From positions 2,604,001 through 2,668,000 of the forward strand of contig NZ_CBDDIE010000003.1 of NCBI RefSeq assembly GCF_965228805.1: DNA of 64,000 nt, written 5' to 3'. The notes under the pieces were generated by a model. The model was given only the letters and a program-made list of their open reading frames with translations. It ran no database searches and had not been told where the DNA came from. This stretch comes from JASBTN01 sp965228805. GTDB taxonomy: Bacteria > Pseudomonadota > Alphaproteobacteria > Rhodobacterales > Rhodobacteraceae. The position numbers and the translations under genes were made by a program. Of the stretch, positions 34,229 through 41,916 are shown piece after piece. Every line of letters starts with the position of its first letter. Position 1 is the first letter of the stretch.

Positions 34229-34729
34229 ATGTTCGACATCGGAATGACCGAACTGCTGGTCATCGGCATCGTTGCGCTTATCGTTGTGGGTCCAAAGGAC
34301 CTGCCCGGCATGTTCCGCACGCTGGGGCGCTTCACCGCCAAGGCGCGGTCGCTGGGCCGCGAGTTCAGCCGTGCGATGAACGAAGCTGCCAATGAATCCG
34401 GTGTGCAGGACGTGGCCAAGGACCTGAAAAACGTGACCAATCCCAAGGCGATGGGGTTGGACGCGCTGAACAAGGCCGCTGACAGTTTCGAGAAATGGGA
34501 TCCCACCAAACCCTCGGAAGATGGCGTCAAACCGATGACCGCCGCCGAACGTGGCGGCGAGACCGCAAAACTGGCCCAGGAACGTGCCGAAGCGGCGCGC
34601 AAGATCCACGAGGCCACGGCGAAGAAGGCCCAGGCGCGCCTTGACAAGGAGGCGGCCGAGGCCGCCGAAGCGGCCGCTGCAGAAGCCGCCGAGAAGACAC
34701 CAGCCCCCACGGAAAAGCCTGACGCATGA
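34229..34729 (+). CDS. tatB: Sec-independent translocase subunit TatB
   Basis: 166 residues. MFDIGMTELLVIGIVALIVVGPKDLPGMFRTLGRFTAKAR is the classic TatB start (Glu in the span, GPK/GPxxLP hinge), then an amphipathic helix and a long Ala/Glu/Lys-rich coiled tail that ends TPAPTEKPDA. TatB forms the twin-arginine receptor complex with TatC. Its stop overlaps the tatC start by four bases. Confidence 0.97.
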   Translation: MFDIGMTELLVIGIVALIVVGPKDLPGMFRTLGRFTAKARSLGREFSRAMNEAANESGVQDVAKDLKNVTNPKAMGLDALNKAADSFEKWDPTKPSEDGVKPMTAAERGGETAKLAQERAEAARKIHEATAKKAQARLDKEAAEAAEAAAAEAAEKTPAPTEKPDA

Positions 34730-35727
34730 GCAAAGCCGACGAGATCGAAGACAGCTCCGCCCCGTTGATCGAACACCTGACCGAGCTGCGTACGCGGCTG
34801 ATCCGGTCCGTGCTGGCCTTCATCGTCGGCATGGTGATCTGTTTCACGGTCTGGAACCCGATCTTCAACTTCCTGACCCATCCGCTGTGTGACGCCATGG
34901 CCCTGCGCGGGCACGCCGATTGCGGGCTGATTCTGATCAAGCTGCAGGAAGGTTTCTTCGTCGCGGTGTCGATCTCGCTCCTGGGTGGGTTGATCCTGTC
35001 TTTCCCCTTCATCAGCTACCAGCTGTGGCGCTTTGTCGCCCCGGGGCTCTACAAGAGCGAAAAGAACGCGTTCCTGCCCTTCCTGCTTGCCTCGCCCTTC
35101 ATGTTTTTCCTGGGGGCAACCTTTGCCTTCTACGTGGTGACGCCGCTGGCATTCGACTTCTTCCTGGGCTTCCAGCAGCCGGGCAGCATCCTGGGCGAAG
35201 AGGCGATTGAAAACGCCACCGCAGGCATCGCCTTCCAGGGCTCCGCGCAGGAATACCTGAGCCTGACCATCAAGTTCATCGTGGCCTTCGGCCTGTGTTT
35301 CCAGCTGCCGGTGCTTCTGACCCTGATGGGCAAGGCCGGGCTGGTCACCGCTCCGGGCCTGCGTGGCGTGCGCAAATACGCGATGGTGGGCATCCTGGTG
35401 CTGGCCGCACTGGTCACCCCCCCGGATGTGATCACTCAGATCATCCTGTTCGTTGTGGTTTATGGCCTCTACGAGATCTCGATCTTCCTGGTCGCCCGTG
35501 TCGAACGCCAGCGCGAAGCGCGCCTGCGGGCCGAAGGCCTGTGGTTCGAGGAGGATGACGAGGATATCGAAACCGCCGAGACCAAGGCGGCAGATGCCAC
35601 CCAAGCCACCGATCCCGAAGAAGAGGCCGACGATCCGCTTCTGGCCGAGTTCGACGAAGATGACGAGGACGACGGGACCAAGGGCGGTGACGACGAGGAC
35701 CCGGGCATGGTGGACGACACCAAATGA
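34726..35727 (+). CDS. tatC: Sec-independent translocase subunit TatC with acidic C-terminal tail
   Basis: 333 residues. The canonical six-span TatC core (APLIEHLTELRTRLIRSVLAF, FFVAVSISLLGGLILSFPFISYQLWRFVAPGLYKSEKNAF, LPVLLTLMGKAGLVTAPGLRGVRKYAMVGILVLAALVTPPDVITQ) is followed by about 70 extra residues very rich in Asp and Glu (EEDDEDIETAE, EFDEDDEDDGTKGGDDEDPG). It recognises twin-arginine signal peptides. The tail is longer than in most TatC proteins. Overlaps the next gene by four bases. Confidence 0.97.
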   Translation: MSKADEIEDSSAPLIEHLTELRTRLIRSVLAFIVGMVICFTVWNPIFNFLTHPLCDAMALRGHADCGLILIKLQEGFFVAVSISLLGGLILSFPFISYQLWRFVAPGLYKSEKNAFLPFLLASPFMFFLGATFAFYVVTPLAFDFFLGFQQPGSILGEEAIENATAGIAFQGSAQEYLSLTIKFIVAFGLCFQLPVLLTLMGKAGLVTAPGLRGVRKYAMVGILVLAALVTPPDVITQIILFVVVYGLYEISIFLVARVERQREARLRAEGLWFEEDDEDIETAETKAADATQATDPEEEADDPLLAEFDEDDEDDGTKGGDDEDPGMVDDTK

Positions 35728-36581
35728 CTGGGGCGACGGGTGACGACGCGCTGATCCGCATTGCCGAGGCGTTGGAGCGCATGTCTCCGGCCCCTCTGGC
35801 AGCACCCGAATTCGACCAGGCCGGTGCTTTCGTCTGGCACACCGACCCGGATCGGCTGGAGCCCGTGCCACACGTCAGCCGCGTCGCCATCGACCTGCTG
35901 GTGGGGGTGAACCGCTCGCGCGATACGCTGTTGGAAAACACCCTGCAATTCGCCCGCGGGCTACCCGCGAACAACGCGCTGCTCTGGGGCGCGCGAGGTA
36001 TGGGGAAATCCAGCCTGGTCAAGGCGGTACATGCCGAGGTTCAAGCCCAGGGCATGCCCCTGAAGATCGTTGAGCTGCAACGTGAGGATCTGCCCTCGGT
36101 CAGCCGTCTGCTGAACCTGCTGCGCGGCGCGCGCCACCGTTTCGTGCTGTTCTGCGACGACCTGTCGTTCAGCCATGATGACCAGCATTACAAGAGCCTC
36201 AAGGCGGTGCTGGACGGCGGCATCGAAGGGAGGCCGGAAAACGTGGTCTTCTACGCCACCTCGAACCGCCGCCACCTGATGCCACGCGACATGATCGAGA
36301 ACGAACGTTCTTCGGCCATCAACCCGTCCGAGGCGGTCGAGGAAAAGGTGTCGCTATCCGATCGGTTCGGCCTCTGGCTGGGCTTCCATCCCTGCGACCA
36401 GGACGAATACCTGCAGATGATCCGCGGCTATTGCGATGCCTACGGGGTCCAGACCGACGACGAGACCCTGCGCGCCGAAGCCATCGAATGGCAGGCCACG
36501 CGTGGGGCGCGCTCGGGCCGGGTCGCCTGGCAGTATTTCATCGACCTGGCGGGGCGCAAGGGCGTCGCCATCCCCCGCTGA
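35724..36581 (+). CDS. DUF815-family AAA ATPase
   Basis: 285 residues. Walker A GARGMGKSSLVKA near residue 92, Walker B-like FVLFCDDLSF and sensor-like VVFYATSNRRHLMP identify the DUF815 (AAA-like) family, of unknown function. N-terminal AL RIAEALERMSP helix and a C-terminal WQATRGARSGRVAWQYFIDLAGRKG are also typical of the family. Its ATG overlaps the tatC stop (ATGA), so it is very likely translated with tatABC; a role in export or maturation is possible but unproved. Confidence 0.9.
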   Translation: MTGATGDDALIRIAEALERMSPAPLAAPEFDQAGAFVWHTDPDRLEPVPHVSRVAIDLLVGVNRSRDTLLENTLQFARGLPANNALLWGARGMGKSSLVKAVHAEVQAQGMPLKIVELQREDLPSVSRLLNLLRGARHRFVLFCDDLSFSHDDQHYKSLKAVLDGGIEGRPENVVFYATSNRRHLMPRDMIENERSSAINPSEAVEEKVSLSDRFGLWLGFHPCDQDEYLQMIRGYCDAYGVQTDDETLRAEAIEWQATRGARSGRVAWQYFIDLAGRKGVAIPR

Positions 36582-36742
36582 TCCGCGCGGGACACCGCCG
36601 AGCGCAATCATAGGTGGTGTGCACCCTCTTGCTTGCACCCCCCGTTCGTTACTAAATTGTTTCCAAGCCGATTTAAGCCAGCCCCGGCTGCGGGTGCCAG
36701 CCTCCGGATATCCATCCCCGGTCCCGCATTTTGGAGAAGACC

Positions 36743-37738
36743 ATGGAACTGCGCAAAGCCCTGAGGGCCTATACGAAAAAGGACAATCGCCTGGCCTATT
36801 TGAGCCTTCTGTCCAACATCGCCATCTACGCCCTTTCTGCCGTCACCGCGATCCTGGCCGTGGGGCAGGGGGACTGGCTGGTCGCAGTGCCCGCCATCGT
36901 GGTGCTGGCCTTTGCCGGGGTGCGCTTGTACGTGCTGCAACACGACCTGGGCCATCTGTCCCTGTTCGAAACCAAGGCACAGAACCAGTTCTGGGGCTAT
37001 GTGGTGTCGCCCTTTACCTTCGCGGCCTATCCGCAGATGACCTATAACCACAATTTGCACCATGCCTATGTCGGTGATCTGAACGAGCGTCACACGACCG
37101 AGATCTACACGATGACGGTCGCGGAATGGGAGCAGGCAGGCTTCTGGGAACGCCTCTATTATCGCCTCTACCGCCATCCCGCGGTGCTGATCCCGGTGGG
37201 GTCCTTCTGGACCTATTTCTTCGTCTACCGCTGGCCCAAGAACGCAGGCAAGGTGGGGGTCAAGGCGATCCTGGCCCATAACCTTGCGATCCTGGCGGTC
37301 TTTGGCGGGCTTTATGCCTGGCAGGGCTGGTCGGGCGTGTTCACTTTCGCCTTCGCCATCTGGCTGGGCGGCTGCATCGGCGTGGCGCTCGTGTACCTTC
37401 AGCACAATTTCGAAGGCACCTGGTGGGACCGTCGCCCGGACCTGGATTTTGAACGCGCAGCGATCCAAGGCGGGTCCTGCCTCGATTTCGGCTGGGTGTT
37501 TGACGAGATGGTGGCGAATATCACCAAACACGACATCCACCACCTGGTCGCCGCGATCCCCTCCTATCGGTTGCGCGCCGCCCATCGCGAGCTGGAGAAA
37601 ACCCACGAACTGCGCCGCATCTCCTTTGGCGAGGCACTGCACGCCTTTACCCTGCGGCTGTGGGACGAGGAGGCTGAAAACCTCGTGCCCTTTCCGAAAC
37701 AACGTCGCCTGAAAGCGCATGAGGTCGGGGCGCAGTAA
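36743..37738 (+). CDS. Fatty acid desaturase
   Basis: 331-residue membrane di-iron desaturase/hydroxylase. Histidine clusters: HDLGH (67-71), HNLHH (103-107) and HDIHH (263-267), with hydrophobic spans around them. It introduces a double bond or hydroxyl into a fatty acid or related lipid; regiospecificity cannot be read from the sequence. ATG 36743 has TTGGAG 7 bases upstream. The next gene starts one base after the stop. A low-complexity 161-bp gap upstream separates it from the tat operon and probably holds its promoter. Confidence 0.92.
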   Translation: MELRKALRAYTKKDNRLAYLSLLSNIAIYALSAVTAILAVGQGDWLVAVPAIVVLAFAGVRLYVLQHDLGHLSLFETKAQNQFWGYVVSPFTFAAYPQMTYNHNLHHAYVGDLNERHTTEIYTMTVAEWEQAGFWERLYYRLYRHPAVLIPVGSFWTYFFVYRWPKNAGKVGVKAILAHNLAILAVFGGLYAWQGWSGVFTFAFAIWLGGCIGVALVYLQHNFEGTWWDRRPDLDFERAAIQGGSCLDFGWVFDEMVANITKHDIHHLVAAIPSYRLRAAHRELEKTHELRRISFGEALHAFTLRLWDEEAENLVPFPKQRRLKAHEVGAQ

Positions 37739-37739
37739 C

Positions 37740-38084
37740 ATGGCCGCCCTGTCCGACGATCCGGACGAGCCGTTGCCCAAGGCCTTCCGGATCGAGCGGT
37801 CGCGCATCATGTATATCGAGCTGAAGGCCGACGGGCTGGATGGCCCCGCCGTGATCGGGCGGGTCTATTTCTCCAAGTCCGGCAAGACGCTCCATTACAG
37901 GGGGCGACGATTTCAGAGCCTCAAGGGGGCGGGGTCCAAAGCCAACTATTTCGAGACCGAAAGCGGCGATCCCTACTGGATTTCCGGCCCACGCAAGGAT
38001 CGCAACGACCGGCTGTACGGTGGGCAGCGTGGTGTGGAGATCGACGAAGACGTGCGGGTTGAATACGAGGCGCTGGTGGGCTGA
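37740..38084 (+). CDS. Small conserved protein of unknown function
   Basis: 114 residues. The core RIMYIELKADG...IGRVYFSKSGKTLHYRGRRFQSLKG...KANYFETESGDPYWISGPRKDRNDRLYGG...VEIDEDVR is a conserved small family that databases have, in my memory, often mislabelled as a 1-deoxy-xylulose-phosphate synthase; it is far too short for that and has no such domain. Soluble, probably beta-rich. It starts two bases after the desaturase stop, so it is co-transcribed with it. Function unknown. Confidence 0.8.
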   Translation: MAALSDDPDEPLPKAFRIERSRIMYIELKADGLDGPAVIGRVYFSKSGKTLHYRGRRFQSLKGAGSKANYFETESGDPYWISGPRKDRNDRLYGGQRGVEIDEDVRVEYEALVG

Positions 38085-38109
38085 AGACCGTGCGAGGTCT
38101 TGAAACGAA

Positions 38110-38142
38110 AAGCGCCCGGAACCTGCGTGGCCCCGGGCGTTT
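38110..38142. terminator. Bidirectional terminator between the small protein and serS
   Basis: AAGCGCCCGG and CCGGGCGTTT pair around a 13-base loop; A-tract on the left and T-tract on the right, between two converging genes. Confidence 0.8.
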
Positions 38143-38163
38143 CTGCGTGCGATTTCAGCAGGT

Positions 38164-39456
38164 TCAGACCAGTTGGCCCTCTGCCGTGATGCGCGTCTTG
38201 CCGCCCAGGTAGGGGTGCAGGCAGGCGGGCAGGGTGACCGAGCCGTCCTCTTCCTGACCGTTCTCCAGCACCGCGATCAGGGTGCGGCCCACCGCCAGGC
38301 CCGAGCCGTTCAGCGTGTGCAGGAACTGCGGTTTGCCACCCTCTGCGGGCTTCATGCGTGCGTTCATGCGGCGGGCCTGGAAATCACCACAGGTCGAGAC
38401 CGAGCTGATCTCGCGATAGGTGTTCTGACCGGGCAGCCAGACCTCGATGTCATGGGTGCGGCGCGCGCCAAAACCGATGTCGCCGGCGCAGAGCACGACG
38501 GTGCGGTAGGGCAGGCCGAGGCGCTCGAGGATGTCCTCGGCGCAGCGGGTCATGCGGGCGTGTTCGGCTTCGCTTTCGTCGGGCTTGGTGACGGACACCA
38601 TCTCGACCTTCTCGAACTGGTGCTGGCGCAGCATGCCGGCGGTGTCGCGACCGGCGCTGCCGGCCTCGGAGCGGAAGCATTGCGAATGGGCGACATAGCG
38701 GCGGGGCAGGTAGCCCTCTTCGACGGTCAACCCATTGACAATATTGGTCAAAGTCACCTCGGAGGTGGGGATCATCCACCAGCCGTCCGTGGTCTTGTAG
38801 CTGTCTTCACCGAACTTCGGCAGCTGGCCGGTGCCATACATCATTTCCTCGCGCACAAGCACGGGAGTCCAGGTCTCGGTCAGACCGTTTTCCGTGGTGT
38901 GCACGTCGAGCATGAATTGGGCTAACCCCCTGTGAAGACGGGCAATTGCGCCCGACAGCACGACGAAACGGCTGCCCGACAGCTTGGCGGCGGTCTCGAA
39001 ATCCAGACCGTCCTGGGTGGCGGGCAGGTCGTAGTGTTCCTTGGGCGCAAAGGTGAACTCACGCGGGGTGCCCCAGCGGCGGATTTCGACGTTGTCTTCC
39101 TCGTCCTCGCCATCCGGAACATCGTCATACATGAGGTTCGGCAGGCCCATCAAGAGCTCGGTCAGAGCGGCATCCTTGGCTTTTGCCTGATCATTCAGAG
39201 CGGCAATTTCCTGTTTCTTTTCAGCAACAAGCGCGCGCAGGCGGTTGAATTCGTCTTCATCGCCGGAGGCCTTCGCAGCCCCCACGGACTTGGCCGCCTT
39301 GTTGGCCTCGGCCTGAGCGGTCTCGGCCGCCAGGATCGCCGCGCGGCGGTCCTCGTCAAGGGCCAGAACCTCGCCCGACACGCCCGACAGACCCCGCCGG
39401 GCCATGCCCGTATCGAAGGCTTCGGGGTTGTCACGGATCAGACGGATATCGTGCAT
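38164..39456 (-). CDS. serS: Seryl-tRNA synthetase
   Basis: 430-residue class II aminoacyl-tRNA synthetase that charges tRNA-Ser (and the selenocysteine tRNA if present). The N-terminal coiled arm spans about residues 30-105 (LDEDRRAAILAAETAQAEANKAAKSVGAAKASGDEDEFNRLRALVAEKKQ). The catalytic part has the class II motif 2 region CFRSEAGSAGRDTAGMLRQHQFEKVEM and the motif 3 region LNGSGLAVGRTLIAVLENGQEEDGSVTLP. RBS CAGGAG. In related bacteria it often follows tatC; here it is separated and reversed. Confidence 0.97.
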   Translation of the reverse strand: MHDIRLIRDNPEAFDTGMARRGLSGVSGEVLALDEDRRAAILAAETAQAEANKAAKSVGAAKASGDEDEFNRLRALVAEKKQEIAALNDQAKAKDAALTELLMGLPNLMYDDVPDGEDEEDNVEIRRWGTPREFTFAPKEHYDLPATQDGLDFETAAKLSGSRFVVLSGAIARLHRGLAQFMLDVHTTENGLTETWTPVLVREEMMYGTGQLPKFGEDSYKTTDGWWMIPTSEVTLTNIVNGLTVEEGYLPRRYVAHSQCFRSEAGSAGRDTAGMLRQHQFEKVEMVSVTKPDESEAEHARMTRCAEDILERLGLPYRTVVLCAGDIGFGARRTHDIEVWLPGQNTYREISSVSTCGDFQARRMNARMKPAEGGKPQFLHTLNGSGLAVGRTLIAVLENGQEEDGSVTLPACLHPYLGGKTRITAEGQLV

Positions 39457-39533
39457 GGGCTGAGCTCCTGAGGTCGAGTCGTCGGTATGAATCTGGGGCG
39501 GGTTATGCCCGATTTCATCCGGCAGGGGAAACG

Positions 39534-39613
39534 GGAATGTTTAAGGTCTTTAAAGGGTGTTGCCCCGGGATGTTTAAAGTTTCGGGGGGCGTGGAGGGGG
39601 GATGTTTAAAGAG
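39534..39613. repeat. Three short GGRATGTTTAARG repeats upstream of serS
   Basis: The string ATGTTTAAAG (first copy ATGTTTAAGG) starts at 39537, 39570 and 39602, i.e. 33 and 32 bases apart, with TTTAAA cores and G-rich spacers. They lie between serS (start 39456) and the 3' end of the pentapeptide gene. Confidence 0.6.
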
Positions 39614-39614
39614 T

Positions 39615-41330
39615 TTAATCCTCGGATGGGGCGTCTTCGCGGTCCTGTGGGGGGATGTAGGCGTCGGGGTCGGATTTGAAGTTCTGGTATTCTGCATCGA
39701 ACGCACCCCTCTCGAGCTCGTCGTCGGACCAATGAGGTGGTTGGGAGAGGCCGCCTGTCAGTGTCACTGTGGCATCGCCGAAGGTGTGATTTAACTGTTG
39801 TTGTGAGATAGTGTTTGCATCCAGGGTCAGGTCTTGCAGTCTTGCGTATTCCAAGATCGCCCCGCGGAACGTTGTCCATTGGTTAGTTTCCAAGCATCGC
39901 AAGTTCGCTTCGCCCAGATGGCACCCTGAGAAACCAGCACCGAGAATCGGAGACCCGTGGAGTATGACACCGGCAAGGTTTGTGCGCAGAAAACGCGTTC
40001 GATTGAGAGAGCAGTGACTAATGTAAGCATCCCGTAGGTTGGCGTTCCCAAATACCGCATCTTCTATGCTTGTGCGGGTAAAAGTCGTGGCCACCAATTC
40101 GGCACGTGAAAAGTGAGCACAGTCTAGTATTGCCTCTTCAAAATAGCTTTCGCTCAGGTCCGCGTTTATAATGCCTGCGCCGTCCAAGTGTGCTTCAGAA
40201 AAATCTGCGGCTTTAAAACTGGCGTACTTTAGGTTTGCTCTTTGCATGAGCGCGCCTTGAAACAGTCCTCGGGAGAAGTTCAGGTTGCGCAGGTCTGCTT
40301 TCTGCAAGTTGGTTCTTCTCAAGTCGATGCGAAATCCATTTGGAGTAGCAAATGACGGGGCTGTTTCGATGGCAACCTGTGCGGGTGAGCGACGTCCGAT
40401 CACTGTAACTGCTGACTGAATGTCATTCCTTGGTGCTTCAAGCGCCCCTAGCCACCTTTGAGTCGCTTCCCAATCTGTGTTGTCCTCGGTAAGGCCCGTT
40501 TCCCTTTCCGCCAACGCAGCAATGTCCTCCCATTCTGCTTCGTCTGCGTAAGGTTGATCCCAGTATGCATGCCACCTTGCGCGTGGGCTGGTGTCAGAAT
40601 GCCTAGCCGGGGCGTTCTCGCGCAGGTAGGCGGTCAGAATCTCCATGATTTGAATGTGGTAGTTGAGGTTCTGCCGGGCGATCCGTTCCAGCGCATAGAT
40701 GGCGCCAATGCGGACTTCGAGGTTTGGTTCGCTGATCTCTTCGTAGATTGGCCTGTCGTAGTCGGGGTCGCCGTTGGCTCCTGTTTCGTAGACTAAGCTG
40801 CCATTCGTACGCTGCCGGTGGCGTGAGATGCTTCGCGTTGCCCCCAAGTTTTCCACTGCCTTGTTTATACGATCTGTTATAAGTCCGTCTTCGGTTGCAA
40901 CTGTCTGGCGTTCGCTTAATTGAATGCGGATCAGCGTGAACGGAAAGGCGACAACTGCCCCCAGCACAGCAGTTAGCGCCGTAATCTTGGTCAGGTGGAA
41001 ACGCAGTTCTGTAAAGGCCGTTTTACCTGCCTCCGTTGCGGGATCCCCCGGTGTTTCGGTCAGAAATAGAAACCCGATCTCAGCAACCAACCCTACTAGC
41101 AAAACCAGAAAAACCACCAACCACAGTGCCGCGAAGAAGGCGAACCAGAAATAGGGCACGCGCTCGGATTTCATGGCGGTTCTGAGCATGCCTACCGGGT
41201 CGCGTACGGGGCCGGGTTTGACTTGGGACAGGACCGCCAGAACCGCCAGCAGCGCCAGGGCGAATCCTCCCAGCCCGACAAACAGCGGGGAATTCACAAG
41301 TTCGGTGTAGAAATCCAGAAAGCTCTGCAT
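39615..41330 (-). CDS. Membrane-anchored pentapeptide-repeat protein
   Basis: 571 residues. Three hydrophobic segments are in the first 160 residues (SPLFVGLGGFALALLAVLAVL, FWFAFFAALWLVVFLVLLVGLVAEIGFLFL, LTAVLGAVVAFPFTLI), followed by a helical region (EPNLEVRIGAIYALERIARQNL) and, from about residue 365, a pentapeptide beta-helix of A(D/N)LXX type (LRRTNLQKADLRNLNFS, MQRANLKYASFKAADFSEAHLDGAGIINADLSE, GNANLRDAYIS). ATG 41330 has GAGG. The gene is lower in GC than its neighbours, suggesting accessory origin. Function unknown; it could be a membrane-linked regulator or decoy protein. Confidence 0.82.
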   Translation of the reverse strand: MQSFLDFYTELVNSPLFVGLGGFALALLAVLAVLSQVKPGPVRDPVGMLRTAMKSERVPYFWFAFFAALWLVVFLVLLVGLVAEIGFLFLTETPGDPATEAGKTAFTELRFHLTKITALTAVLGAVVAFPFTLIRIQLSERQTVATEDGLITDRINKAVENLGATRSISRHRQRTNGSLVYETGANGDPDYDRPIYEEISEPNLEVRIGAIYALERIARQNLNYHIQIMEILTAYLRENAPARHSDTSPRARWHAYWDQPYADEAEWEDIAALAERETGLTEDNTDWEATQRWLGALEAPRNDIQSAVTVIGRRSPAQVAIETAPSFATPNGFRIDLRRTNLQKADLRNLNFSRGLFQGALMQRANLKYASFKAADFSEAHLDGAGIINADLSESYFEEAILDCAHFSRAELVATTFTRTSIEDAVFGNANLRDAYISHCSLNRTRFLRTNLAGVILHGSPILGAGFSGCHLGEANLRCLETNQWTTFRGAILEYARLQDLTLDANTISQQQLNHTFGDATVTLTGGLSQPPHWSDDELERGAFDAEYQNFKSDPDAYIPPQDREDAPSED

Positions 41331-41432
41331 CACATCCTCAAAATTTTCCCCCACCAAACACCCTCTCCCGTTGCTGGACAACCCCAGGCCCCCCATATAA
41401 AGCGTTTCGGGAATGGCTCGTTTTGCGGGTTG

Positions 41433-41461
41433 TTGTCGACACGCGCGAGGCGCTGATATGT
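41433..41461 (+). promoter_or_regulatory. Weak candidate promoter of yajC-secDF
   Basis: TTGTCG (41433-41438) and a GATATG/ATATGT box about 17 bases on. It is the only such pair seen in the gap between the pentapeptide gene and yajC. Confidence 0.25.
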
Positions 41462-41566
41462 TGCGCCGCGTTCCGGGCAAAATCTGGTTCAGGTTTGGCG
41501 CGAAACGCTTTAGGGTGCGCGCCAGCTTTCCGGGGGCGGATGCCTCCCAAAACGAGGGGAAAACGA

Positions 41567-41893
41567 ATGTTTGTGACGCCGGCTTATGCGCAGGCTGCTG
41601 GGGGTGCCGCGGGCGGCCTCGGCTCGATGATTGTTCCGATGGTTCTGGTCTTTGCGATCATGTACTTCCTGATGATCCGTCCGCAGCAGAAGAAGATGAA
41701 AGAGCATCAGGGCATGCTGGAAGCGCTGCGTCGCGGCGACCAGGTGGTCACCGCGGGCGGGCTGATCGGCAAGGTCGTCAAGGTCAAGGACGACAATGAG
41801 GTCGAGCTGGAACTGGCCGAGGGTGTGAAGGTGCGCGTGGTCAAGACCACCATCGCTCAGGTAATGAGCAAGACCGAACCGGCGGCAAGCTGA
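41567..41893 (+). CDS. yajC: Preprotein translocase subunit YajC
   Basis: 108 residues. Single N-terminal membrane span (GSMIVPMVLVFAIMYFLMIRPQQKKMKEH) with the RPQQK hallmark, then the small cytoplasmic domain (GDQVVTAGGLIGKVVKVKDDNEVELEL). It binds SecDF and the translocon. ATG 41567 follows GAGGGGA; the frame is open to 41423, but that would add an unrelated leader. It heads the long plus-strand run through ccmG. Confidence 0.95.
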   Translation: MFVTPAYAQAAGGAAGGLGSMIVPMVLVFAIMYFLMIRPQQKKMKEHQGMLEALRRGDQVVTAGGLIGKVVKVKDDNEVELELAEGVKVRVVKTTIAQVMSKTEPAAS

Positions 41894-41916
41894 CATAACA
41901 AGGGCAGGCGGGGCAG

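Noticed and set aside
37740..38084. Possible label as 1-deoxy-D-xylulose-5-phosphate synthase
   Set aside because: The protein has only 114 residues and none of the thiamine diphosphate enzyme features; the label appears to be a propagated database error.
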